The notes beneath the pieces are model-generated. The model was not told the origin of the DNA. It did not search any database and saw only the letters and a program-made list of their open reading frames with translations. The translations under genes and the position numbers were made by a program. From Bemisia tabaci (taxonomy: Eukaryota; Arthropoda; Insecta; Hemiptera; Aleyrodidae), in the NCBI RefSeq assembly GCF_918797505.1, contig NC_092801.1, positions 26,628,477 through 26,692,476 of the forward strand: a stretch of DNA of 64,000 nucleotides, given 5' to 3'. Of this stretch, positions 28,885 to 41,000 are shown piece by piece (the stretch's first letter is position 1; every line of letters begins with the position of its first letter).

Positions 28885-29803
28885 GAAGCGCGAAACGCGC
28901 ATTGGCGCCTACAAACCTAAGTGGATACTTCAAGCATTGTGCAATGCGTGAAGTATCCACTTAGGTTTGTAGGCGCCAGTGAGCCTCTTGCGCTGGCAGC
29001 ACGCCGCCGCTCCGCTTTGTCAGGCTTTCATATTTAGCGTTTTATAACTCATGATTTTGAAATGTTAGCACACTCTGCATTGATTCTTCTCATTTAAAAT
29101 GATGGGAAAAAATATGTATCAATTTATCAAAAAAGAATAATAATATAATGTGTGTTTTCTGAATATTGGTGGTTCCGTGTCAAATTTAATAATTTCCAAA
29201 GCATTTTAATTTTTTCTTTTACATTTTGTGCTTTTATTGTGCTGCAGCGAGGTGTACGCGCAACGAAACGCTCAAAATTTGACTTATTTAACTCTAAAAG
29301 ATCGATGTACAAATGGGTTAAAACTAAAGATTGTGTGCTTCTTGGTTTTTTTGCAGTTTCTGTCGGCACAACTGCGGCTCATTGAGATTAATGTCGCTTG
29401 AAAAAGGTTTTACAAATATTTGTCACGTTTTAAAAGTATAAATGTTTTCAAAATGAAGTAATAATTTCGTAAAGAAAAAGTAAAATAAAGTACCCATGCA
29501 TATATAAGGTATATTGTACATTCAATATTTTAAGGATGGAAATAAAACCAAATATTCACCAATGACCAATTAAAAAGATGATTCAAAAGGAGAAAGTAAT
29601 AAAATTTCATTTAGAAAATGAGCAACCATAACAACACCTCCTTCTACCTCAATTTCTCATTTCCATATTGTCAGTATAATTTTGCATACCGACTAAAATA
29701 TAACGCTTGGACCAAGTCACTGTTGGTTATTTTACGTGTGGGCGTAAACTACTGGACAAAAAAGGTGCGCGGACAAAAAATCATTGAAAAAATATCCTGA
29801 AAC
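28885..29803. repeat. Long dispersed repeat block, copy 2 (of 4683-6233)
   Basis: Collinear with the first copy but without its internal 620-bp interruption, so it shows the uninterrupted state. The opening hairpin is at 28905-28978. Confidence 0.75.
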
Positions 29804-30080
29804 CCCCAATCTACCGAAAACCTGTATCATATTTCCGAGATGTGAATAGAGCGGGCTCTTAAAAGGCTCATCCCCTGTCAATAGTTGCAAACATATTGGA
29901 AATCAGCCCAGCACGAACTGCGACAAAAAATGAGAATTTAAGGGATCAGAGAGCTTATAGTAATGACAATTAGTGAACAATGTGCGTTGGCATATCCGAA
30001 CTGGGGCACCCAAACTGCCCAAAGCACAATTTGTTCATTTCAAGAAAATTTCCAACGTACAGGCGTGGAGTGGGACTATA

Positions 30081-30278
30081 CAGTAGACTCTGGATTATCC
30101 GGCTTCGTATTATCCGGACTCTGGATTATCCGGATCGATTTTGCAACCATGTAACTACGTACGCATTCCGATAAGTTTCGATAAGAAAACTGGAAAGTTA
30201 TTTTTCCTATTATTATCCGGATTTTTTTATCCGGATCGTTCCCGGCACCAATTAATCCGGATAATTCAGAGTCTACTG
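30081..30278. mobile_element. pogo/Tigger-like MITE with TA duplication
   Basis: CAGTAGACTCTGGATTATCC and its inverse GGATAATTCAGAGTCTACTG, TA on both sides (30079-30080 and 30279-30280), 198 bp. Terminal sequence rich in GGATTATCCGGA is characteristic of pogo/Tigger non-autonomous elements. Confidence 0.85.
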
Positions 30279-31078
30279 TATAAGGAACCTGAGAGGCCTG
30301 CCCCTCCAGAAGTCTACACTTGACCCATCACTTGAGTCACGTGAGTTGTTGTCACTTGAGTTGGAAGGGATTTTCCGAATAAGGTGCATGCAATTCTTCC
30401 AGAGACGCAAAAAACACGAATGACTTTTTTGAAAGTTCCATAAGCAGTTCCAAACTGCCAAGAGTATTTAAAAATAGTTTTTTTTTTTTATTAAGAGAAC
30501 CAACAACAGCCGAACACTTCCAAAACCCGGAAATCTCTCGGGAAAATCGGCAGCACTGCAATTTTTCGAAAATAATTACATTCGCAATCAATACCTCCAC
30601 GCTCGGTCCGCAGGAACCTCTCATTTCTTTTAATTATTTTTTAACGTTTATTTTTTCTTTTAAAGAAAAAAAATTATTTGTCGTTGGCACCTTACGCAAC
30701 AAATTTTGATCGTAAATTGGAGTATTGACGACATTCCGACACAGTTTTAAAAAAAACGGATTGCGTGAGTAATTCATTATTACGCACGGGCCCATATATC
30801 GTCGCTCCTCAGACGTAGGCCCGTAACTCCATTTTCGTATGAGCCCTACTGTCAATATAACTCTATACTTACCAGAGCTCACGGGAAAATCGGGTTATGC
30901 TCCTTTTCAGCGGCAATTTATTGTAGGTCGAATGACGTCACGTAAATCTGGCCCCACGCCTATTCTACCGAAGAGGCGTGGGGCCGACGGGAAATCATGA
31001 ATTGATTCGTGGAAGATTCAGAATCCGCGTAATTTGTATCATGCGAATTTGTGTTGCTAAATTTACTTTCTAAAGTTA
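30279..31078. other. Spacer with a short GC hairpin
   Basis: 30950-30985 forms a hairpin (GGCCCCACGCCT / AGGCGTGGGGCC). 30790-30895 resembles the arms of the element at 56757-56882. No gene is supported. Confidence 0.5.
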
Positions 31079-31524
31079 AATTGATTCGATGGACGCCATA
31101 TTTTGTGTCAGAATGGCATGCGATATATCGCATCGATTTGTTCCATTTTTCCAGCTACTCGTCATTTTTCTCCAATTTTGAGATCGCAATTCTGTTGTCA
31201 GGAGACTAAAGCACTCACCTACCAATTTTAACAAAGAAATTCAACGTGATAAAGGCGTGGTTTTTTTAGAGAGAAAATATCGCATTCGAGTGCAGTTTCG
31301 ATATTAGTATCGAATGCGATGTTTTCTCTCTAAGAAAACACGCCTTTATTACGTTGAATTTCTTTGTTAAAATTGGTAAGTGAGTGCTTTAGTATCCTGA
31401 CAACAGAATTGCGATTTCAAAATTGGAGAAAAATAACGAGTAGCTGAAAAAATGGAACCAATTGATACGATACATCGCATGCCGTTCTGACACAAAATAT
31501 GGCGTCCATCGAATCAGCTTAACT
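31079..31524. repeat. Foldback MITE, family K (copy 2)
   Basis: TTGATTCGATGGACGCCAT to ATGGCGTCCATCGAATCA, with a central hairpin around 31270-31345. Confidence 0.85.
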
Positions 31525-31636
31525 AATCCTCCGAGCTGCACGAGCAGGAACAATGTATTTTAGAGATCCCGCACTCACAATCCAAGAAGTATAATCGGGT
31601 GCGACGAAAGTTAAATTCCAAAGTCAACGCTACACT

Positions 31637-32022
31637 CCGCCTAGTGATGAATGACGAGTTGAGAATTAAAACTGATGAAATTCGCCTAATGAAGACTGGT
31701 GAGTGTCAGTATGAAGCGAGATTTTTTCAATGTAAGTCGGGATTATGCTGAACCATTACTCCAAACCTTGATAATTCGTCACAATTAGGAGAATTTGAGC
31801 GTTGACTTTCGGAAGTAACTTTTACAATTCCGCCTAATGATGAATGACGAGTTGAGAATTAAAGCTGATGAAATTTGCCTAATGAAGACTGCTGAACGTC
31901 AGTATGAAGCGAGATTTTTCAAAGTAAGTCAGGATTATGCTGAACCAATTACTCCAAACCTTGATAATTCGTCACGATTCGGAGAATTTGAGCGTTGACT
32001 TTCGAAAGTAACTTTTACAACT
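31637..32022. repeat. 193-bp tandem duplication
   Basis: The block starting CCGCCTAGTGATGAATGACG (31637) is repeated from 31830 with few changes, ending near TTTCGAAAGTAACTTTTACA. No frame stays open through it. A local duplication of unknown origin. Confidence 0.8.
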
Positions 32023-33231
32023 TAGGGAAGAAAGCAGTGCGGGACTATGAAATATCGTCACATTCCGGCCAAAAATTCGCAAGCGTAATGCGACGATTCA
32101 AAATTTCCGCCGCCATTTTATTTTTTTACAAAGACATTGGTGGTTGAATCTGTTTGAAAATTGCGCTGAATTCCGTGAAATTTTTGGACACTTGCGTTGA
32201 ACAATTTTTCTGTAAATAAATAGAATTGCGGCGGAATTTTTTTAATGTCGCATGGCACTTGTGATACTCTCGCCGGAAGGTAACGATATATTCTCTCAGT
32301 TCTGATGGAATCAGCTGAATGCATCCAGCCACAGCTTTTCATTGATAAAATAATCTTCTCTGCTTGATTCAAGAGGAATTTTTTGACAGCAAATCCAAGA
32401 GCCTCAAAAGTAAATTCAAGTCAATTTTTTGGATTGACCATGGACAAATTTATTTGTTTCATGATACGCAAGAATTTTTTTTTTTTTTTGTCCAATCTTT
32501 TGCGAAGAAATCTTAGTCCGTGTTACGGCCCATTTTTATCAATTTTAGAGCAATGTTCGAGATTTATTGAAATCTTCCCAACCAGAAATATTTCTCAATC
32601 CTTCCCAACATCTTTCGCTGGGAATTTAACACAAATTTTGCATCTCCAAAGAGCAGGAAATCCCCCTATTTTTCAAATCAGTTACGCAAGCGAGCAATCG
32701 ACGAGGAAAGTGATTTATAAGAAATGGCATAAACGACACGTGTGAAATCATTCCCCGTTCGAACGCGCGCATACGTTCGCATCGGTTGCGTCAGAGATGT
32801 TTTTCAGCCCTGCACTATTCTTCCTCTGATCTATGACTGCACCTCACAGCATCATCCGGAGCTATGGTTAATCACGCACTCAATATTTTCAATCCCTCTT
32901 GGGATCCTGCTCAGGACACCCTCAAAAACATAGACAAGTTTCCGGATAATAGAACTTATCAAGATCCTCATACGCGTATTATAAAACATATACAATTTTG
33001 TTGTGACTGGTGACTGTATCGAAAAAAGTTTTACGTGATTCTGCTGCAACTGAACTGAATCGGTTTGAGCCGCCTTAAAACGTATTGGTAAGTTATATTT
33101 GTTTATTTTGCTTCTTTTCCTTTTTTTCAAATGTCTAAATTTACTTATACGAGCGCTCATAAAATTGGTAACGTCGTAAGGGGGAGGAGGTATGAGCCTG
33201 CGTTACACGGGAGGAGAGGAGATCAGTGCCA
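32023..33231. other. Spacer without recognised features
   Basis: Frames at 32118-32372 (-) and 32383-32745 (+) show no family or splice evidence. Confidence 0.5.
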
Positions 33232-33999
33232 CCCTGCTAAAAATGACGAGTAGGCTATTTAGAATTCGAGTAGAACTTCCTACTTATATGTGTAGAAATC
33301 CTACTCATATGAGAAGAAATTCTACTCATTTCACTATAATATTCTACTCATAAGTGGACTAAGTTAAGCAGAAAGGAACCAACCCACATTATGGAAAAAA
33401 TTGAGTTATGAGTAGTTTTGAACTCAACCACTGCTCTACTCTCTATCGCCAAAAATTCAAAGTTTTTGTTGGAGCAAATTTTGCAGAAATTGAACTTGAA
33501 GTTTATCTTTTACATTGAGTCTTATGCAGGAGCTAAACTTTAAACCTCTTTTTCTCGGTTCGATCCCGATGTGGCTTGGTTCCTTTCTGTTTAACTCCGT
33601 CGAAGTGTAGAAAAGTTCAACTCATATAAATTCAATTGTTTTCATTTTTCAGAAGTGAGTTTCAGACCAGGAGACTTCGACATAGTGTGCGAAGTTGGAA
33701 AATAAAAACATTTTGTTCTTATGATTTTTTTGATGCAGTGACTAGATTCTCAGATATCGGACACGGTAGATTCAACTCTGAGCTCATGTGAGTTGAAATC
33801 TCTAGTCATATGAGTTGGAATCTCTAGTCATAGAAGTTGGGGAAAACTGGATAGAGAAATTCTGCTCATATAAGTTGAAATTCTATTCATATGAGTTGAA
33901 ATTCTATTCATATGAGTTGATATTCTATTCATATGAATTGAAATTCTATTCATATGACTTCGATTTTCTACTCATTTGTACGGACCATTTTTAGCAGGG
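33232..33999. repeat. Inverted-repeat element M with internal 21-bp repeats
   Basis: CCCTGCTAAAAATG and CATTTTTAGCAGGG bound 768 bp. Both flanks hold repeated ATATGAGTTGAAATTCTATTC-type units (21-bp period, clearest at 33860-33955). Confidence 0.75.
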
Positions 34000-34884
34000 C
34001 ATCGTCACTTTAACCCTCTCTTTTGTTAGAGAAACAAGCCGAATCTAAAATATGTCAACCTCATTTTTTTGGAGTTATTTGCACATCATCATTAAAATTA
34101 CTTCAAATTATTATCCAGCTATGTATTCAACAGTTTCCCACAATTTTTGGTTTCTCAAATATCAGGGGGTACGTAAAGCGTTTGATAAATACTGAGGGGG
34201 GTCAGGGTTGCGTTACGAAGCGTTACAAGGGGGATTGATATGGATTTTCTATAAATTACCACCATGAAACAAAAATATAAGCGAACAAAACGTCCGCAGC
34301 CGGTGAGCATGACGCGGCATTTATGTCAACGCCTGGATGCAACTATACGTGCTCTGTGGTCGTCCGTGTTGCATGAGCGAAAGATTGAAGGCGTTTTGAA
34401 TTTCGTTCCCACATGAATAGACGTGCACACGCTGTCGCTCTGCTGTGGTGCAATCGGAAATTCTATTTTCATTTACCATTTATTCGTTTCGTGAAGTGCA
34501 CCCTGTAAATTAGCAAATTTCAGATCGTCACAAAAGTCTCGATGACAATATTATTGCCCAAATTGTTTTCTAAAATTATTTCCAAACTTTATTTGGGATA
34601 ATACTTTATTACGAAAATAAAATCAAACTTTCCCACACTTTTAACGGTACTTTATAATGACCACAAGTAAGATTTTGTAATTCTATACTCAAGAACTTTA
34701 TGGTAATTTAACAGTTGTCAACAACATTAAGATTTGTGTCTTATAAAATTTAACAGTTGTTTGAAAATGTTTTAAAATGATTTTCAAATCCAGCGTAAGA
34801 GAGACCTCGCAATAAGAGATATTTCCTGTTTTACCTGGTATCTCACGAATTTGTTTAATTTTAGAAGGTCTGGGAGTCGAAGTC
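34000..34884. other. Upstream region of the secreted-protein gene
   Basis: AT-rich; no gene recognised. 34165-34235 resembles G-rich phrases at 33175-33215 and 39320-39460 (GCGTTACAAGGGGGA). Confidence 0.45.
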
Positions 34885-34892
34885 TATTTAAA
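34885..34892 (+). promoter_or_regulatory. Candidate TATA-like box
   Basis: TATTTAAA lies 43 bp before the start codon at 34928, with a pyrimidine-rich TTTCATT initiator-like site near 34911-34917. That would give a very short leader. An alternative is that TTTTGCAG at 34916-34923 is an acceptor of a leader intron. Confidence 0.35.
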
Positions 34893-34927
34893 CGAGGTAT
34901 CTCTCCATCCTTTCATTTTGCAGTGTG

Positions 34928-35092
34928 ATGTGCTTGAGGCTGACTCTCTTGTTTCTGTGCTTTGTTGGGCTGGTGGTTTCACGAAAACTTCTCTACATCC
35001 AAGTCATCACGAAAGACCTCAAATCTAACAGAATTCTTGAATGTGTTCAGATGGACCCCACAGAGAACGAATCTCTAGACGCAGTTGTCAAG
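34928..35092 (+). CDS. Orphan secreted gene exon 1: signal peptide
   Basis: ATG at 34928 (purine at -3), signal peptide MCLRLTLLFLCFVGLVVS, then RKLLYIQVITKDLKSN and LECVQMDP. Ends AAG|GTAACA, phase 0. 55 codons. Confidence 0.8.
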
Positions 35093-38000
35093 GTAACAGA
35101 CCCATTAGTTATTAGCCCGGGTGATTTAAAAGTCCTACACTGTCCCTGTAACTTTCCTACCGGTTAAGCCATCAAGTTGAAACTTGAAGAATATTTTTCC
35201 GGTTTCCGATGGATTTATTTCAAATTTGATATTCAAGTGTTTTCTGGATCGTTGAACATGAATTTGACGCCAGTTTTACCTGCTCAATCTATTTTACATA
35301 CTCGATCCTTTCTAATATGGCCGTTTTTAACATTAAAATGTTTCTATTTAATGCCTATTGAAAGAAGGCCTGAAACTAGTTCTTATTTAAGAAACTATAT
35401 GACCTGTACCACAAAGAAACAGCTATTATTGACCAAAACCTTGAGAATGCAAGAATTCAAAATCATAAATCGCATGAATACGTCACTGAAAGTTCCAGTA
35501 AAAGACTGAATACGACAATTCCACGTATTGGAAAATGACCGAGATACTAAGGTTGTTCGTTCATGGAAGAGACTACAAAAAAAAACAAAGTCAATAAATT
35601 TGACAGTCATTAAAGTGCTCTCGGACTTTAATGACATTTTAAAAGCAATCCATGTGTACTTTGCAGGAAGCTGCTCGCGTGAGCGGTCCGGTGAAGAAGA
35701 ACTTCTTTAAAAAGATAGTTGGCCTTCAAAAAAAGGAGAAGAAAGCTTTTGAGTGTCTCGGGACGACCATTGACGTGACCAAACCGCTATGGATGTGCAA
35801 GAAAGTCGGAAAAGTCTTTGATAAGAGCATCAGACCTATCTTGTGCCATCAAGATGTCAGCATGGTTTTCGTCGTCAAAAGAGAGGTAATATAGAAAGAA
35901 ACAATATTGCAAAGAAATTTACTGATTTTTTGGGTATTCTTCTTTTCTTCTTCTTACATTTCTTCCTCTTCTTCTCTTTCTTCTTCTTCTTCTTTTCCTT
36001 CTTCTTCTCCTCATTCTTCATCTTATTTTCTTCTTCTTCTTCTTCTTCTTCTTCTTCTTCCTCTTCGTCTTCTTCTTCTTTTTGGCATGGGAACGGAGTT
36101 CCCCTGTCTTTACAATCGTTCCGTTGCTATTGCTATGTGATTCCCTATGCCTCTGCGACCTTGAGCGTTTCGCCCAGTCTTCTATTTTTGGTTGATTTTC
36201 CGATGTATCAAAAACCGTTGTATTTTTTAGCCAATCATGTCTCTACGTCAAGTTGTGTTGATTTCTAAAATTCGCTTTCAGCGAGTTTTTTTCCACCTTG
36301 AGATGTCGTGTCTGACTGGTAAATCTGCGCAGAACCACGAAGTTCCGATTTTGGGCAAATTCTTTTTTTTGGGAGGTTCCGATTGGTTATTTTTCGCCAT
36401 CAGTTTTCTGTTCGTTGGTGCAAAATATCGCCTACATCGTTGCTCTTGAGAAGCCGCCATTATCCCACCTCAAATTTTAAACATAGATATAAAGAAATAA
36501 AACCATCGTACAAGGTGGAAAATTGCTCTAGAGGACCCGTTACGGATATATGAGCCAAAATCAGAACTCGATTGATGGATTTAATCCATGAATACAGGAA
36601 TATTGCCTCAGTTTACTGCCGCGATAGCAAATGCATGCTGAGATGAACCTTGTGACACATGAAAGCATAGGCAAACAATGTCTCACAAAGAAATGCGCTT
36701 AATCCGTTGTCTCATATCACCGCAAGGGCCGAACCGCGCCGAAACTTCAAGGACGCCTTTTGTGAAGCCCCGCTCAGCGTCCGAGATCCCTTAATTGTTC
36801 TTTTTTCTCTTCATCGCAACGGGTGTCGACATACCTCAGTCGTCTTCGACACCACTCTATCGCTTCGTCGGCGTTCCATTTTATACGAGCGGGGGTTCGA
36901 ATCTCGTAGGGGACAGTTAATTTTTACTGGTTGTATTGAATGTTTTAGACCAATCATCTAACAATAATTAATACTTGGCAACTTAGGAAGCACATAGGTC
37001 CCTTATGATGCGTATTCGGGCATATGTGTAGAGTAAAAATATACGTAGGGTGTCCCAAAAGTACCGGGACTGGTTCTGTAACTTCAAAAGTAAGATAGAT
37101 ACAGACATGATTTTGGTCTCATTTTAAAGATCGACTCAATACCTATCGATTAAAACCAAGATCAACTCAATCGAATAAAAATTGACCGAGTTATGACAAT
37201 TTGAAATTAGTGAGGAAAATTACCCCTACGGTTTTTAGGAAGATTTTTCGCTTACCGGGATTCAAAAAGTTAATATTCGTATCCACTTTCCTCCGAATCT
37301 TCCATAACTTCCTTTTGCTTTACAAAGTACCATCCATCAAACCGGATGCACTTTTTCATGCGCTCTTGCCACTTATCCAACATTGTTTTCCTGAATTCTT
37401 CCTCTGGGATGGAGTTGAAGAAGTTTTGAATTGGATTTCGGTCTTCGATACGAATCTTCGTCCGCGAAGCTCCTTTTTAAGCGTAGGAAACATCCAAAAT
37501 TCACATGGAGCCAAGTCAGGGCTATAAGGGGGATGAGGGATTGCTTCAACTCCATTTTTACTCATAAATTCACGTGTTAAGCTCGATGTGTGAGGCCGCG
37601 CATTGTCTTGATGGAGTATCCACGAAGCTTTCAAGTCCGACCGTTTCCGGGAAATGTGCATTCTCAACTCCTTTAGCACTTTGCAATAATACGCACTGTC
37701 AACTGTTGTGTTTGATGGTACAAAATGTTTATAAATGACACCTCGAAAATAAAAAAAACACAATAAGCATCACTTTATCGGCCGACTTTTCGATTTACGG
37801 CGATGAAGAATCTTCCTTAAAAACCGCAGGCGTAAACTTTCCTCGCTGATTTCAAATTGCCATAACTCGGTCACTTTTTATCCGATTGAGCTGATCTTGG
37901 TTTTAATTGATAGGTATTGAGTTGATCTTTAAAATGAAATCAAGATCATGTCTGTATCTATCTTACTTTCGAAGTTGCAGAACAAGTCCCGGTGCTTTTG

Positions 38001-41000
38001 GGACACCTTATGTATACTTTACGCCGAAAAAGCGAACCTGAAACTTAAATGCGTTAACTTCCGAAAACCATATATAATCCAACGAAAATAAATAATTGGT
38101 ACATAACAGCTTTCTTGTATGCAAAGAAAATAATTAAAAATGTTAAAAAAGAGATGTCAACACAAAATTATATAGCCCCTTCAATTCAGAAGATACTACA
38201 AACGAACTGTACCTTAACATTTTCATATCCCAGAAGCTAACGTTCCCATGACGAATATTGCTATCGCTAGCGATTGCAAAATCCAACTTGTTCTCCTCTT
38301 CTTTTCCTTCCTGTGTTCTCCATAGTCGGGATTTCCTTCATTTAAACCTATGTTAAATAATCGATTCTTGTCGGAGCACCTGGCCTCTTCAAGAATCGAT
38401 AAATTTCCATAGGTTTAAATTGAGAATAAACAATGTTGCCAGATTGCTTGATCCGCTAATGATCCTTTCTTCTGCTTTTCTTCGTGTTGCGTATCAATTT
38501 GCTCAACTCCTTCATTCATTTTAATTCCCAGAAAGCGAAAGACCACGATGTGTATGGTTTCTGCATCGACCCGGCGAAGTTCTTCGTGTTTCACTATCTG
38601 CCCGACACAGCTCACTGCGAACCCGACGAACGGGGCTTCGCGAAAACGGGCAGCGGGAACCTTCAGACGGCCCTTATTGTACAGCCCTACGTCCCCAAGG
38701 GCTGCGTCAGCTCTGTTCTAGCGTACCTAGAGGAGAAGGATTTTGTCATCGTTCCAAACTGGACCCGCCCGGGGCATGTGGAGAAAATGACCGAGTAAGA
38801 TTTTCAAAATTGTATGCAATTTTACAAGTGAAATTACGATTTTCAGATAAGCGAAGCCAGAGTGACTTAAGGTGATTCGATGGACGCCATATTTGGTGTC
38901 AAAACGACATACAATATATCGCATCTACTCGTCATTTTTCTCGAATTTTGAGATCGCAATTCTGTTGTCAGGAGACTAAAGAATTCACTTACCAGTTTTG
39001 ACAAACAAATTCACGTAATATAGGCGTAGTTTTTTTAGAGGGAAAATATCACATTCGAGTGCAGTTTCGATATCAGTATCAAAAGCTATATTTCTCTAAT
39101 AAAAAAACCACGCCTTTATTACGTTGAATTTGTTTGTCAATATTGGTAAGTGAATTCTTCCGTATCCTCAGAACAGAATTGCGATCTCAAAATTCGAGAA
39201 AAATGACGAGTGGCTGAAAAAATTGAATCAATCTATGCTATACATCGCATGTCGCTCTGACACAAAATATAGCGTCCATCGAATGACCTTATGTTCGTAT
39301 TCATTGTCGCTCCTTGGGGCCGTCTCGAAATGACGTAACGCTCTGGGTGGATGGCGGGGGGAGGGGGGTTCCAGGAGAGCGTTACGCCGTTTTGTTTTTA
39401 CGTGTTAATGGATGGGAACCTACCTCGTAAAAGCATTACAAGGGGGAGGGGGGTCAATAATGCCGAAAAAGTGCGTCACGTAATTTAAGGGCAGTCTCTT
39501 ATGCGGACCATTACCTTTTTAAGGAACCCCTCAAAATAAATCAGAAAAAGGAAAAATTTTGACAAACCTCCTCGCAATCGGAATGACGCACTTTGCTATA
39601 TTTTGAACATTATTGTCGAAAGATGAACATAAAAAAGGTAATATACACTCAACAACGTCAGAGGAGATATTCCCTTTGTTTTCTACGATGTTTTCGACAT
39701 TTGTAGTTTTCCGGACGAAAGAGCGTAACTTCATTCCAATTCTGCGAAATTGATTTAAATACGTGTACGCTCTATGGCGTGTATTTGGGGATTTTGGGGG
39801 TGGCTACATAGGCCGCGGCCCATGGTGGCAAATCTAGGGGACGACAAATTTTGCAACGTTTTTAAATGTAGGAATAAAAAAATCGGATTTAGAAAAAAAA
39901 AAAATATAAACGAGAAAAGGCGACAAAATCTCTCATTTCCTGAGAGTATAGTAATTCCTAATTTTGACGTCTTCCAGTAATACAAGAGACAGCACCTTTC
40001 ATTAGTCGAGTTAAGAGAGAGACCATACACGCAATTTGGCCTGGAACGGCGCGACTTAGAGAGAAATGATGGCGAGGACTTGAGATGAAAAGGAGAAGCC
40101 CTAGGCGCGGCGGTCGGCATGTAACACATATTAGCGCCTACATGACTGCATGAATACTTCACGCATTACATCAAATACAGTGCGGTGGCGCGGTCACTGC
40201 GGTCAGCATGAAACGCATAGCGCCTACAAGCCTGCGTGAATACTTCACGCATTGCGTCAAACACAGTGCGGTCAGCGCGGCGCGGCGGCGCGGCGGCGAA
40301 GGTTAAAATCATTAAACCACATTTATGTTTGTTCTTTCATAATTTTTTCGTTCATTTCTGATGAATGGAAGGCCTTGACCACCCAGAAAGACCACCCAAT
40401 CAAATCACGAAAGTGTCGAATCGATCGAATGTCAGTGAATTTACGGCATAATACGGAGGGAATTCCTTAAAATTTTCGAAAATTGTCCTTCGTAAAAAAT
40501 TAAATTGCCCAATAAATTTGGCAATAGCTGATGTAGCTTGGTTCTTTTTTGCCATACGCGGTCCAATTTCAATTCCACGAAAATTTTCAGATGTTTCTTC
40601 AAGACCCTGAGAAGCACGATAGACTACAAGCGGGAGCTACGGGTGCTGGCCGGTCAGTTCCTGCAGAAGGACTCGCCATACATGCAGGAAGCGAGACGCC
40701 GCAAGATGGTGCTGGAGCCGCCGACCGTCGAGAACCCGTTCATCACGAAGGAGGACCTGAAAACCCTCCACGAATCCGTTTTCACCACCGTCGTCAACGC
40801 CCTCAGCCCCGAGCACCGGCTAAAAAAGTACAAGCACAAGCTGTACCTCGAACCAAGGCATATTGATACGGTGAGTACGAGTGTTCGAAACTCGCAGGCG
40901 CCAACGCGCCAAATGCACCTAAATAATGAAGGCTCTGCTCCAACGTGGCCCCAAAAATTTCCCCCTAAAAATCTTGATAATCACAAGAAATCACATCCGT

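Noticed and set aside
35843..36268. Ser/Phe/Leu-rich open frames
   Set aside because: Translation of a (TTC)n intronic microsatellite.
36880..36930. B-box-like GGGTTCGAATCTC, possible tRNA or SINE
   Set aside because: No A box at the right distance, no cloverleaf, no tail or duplication.
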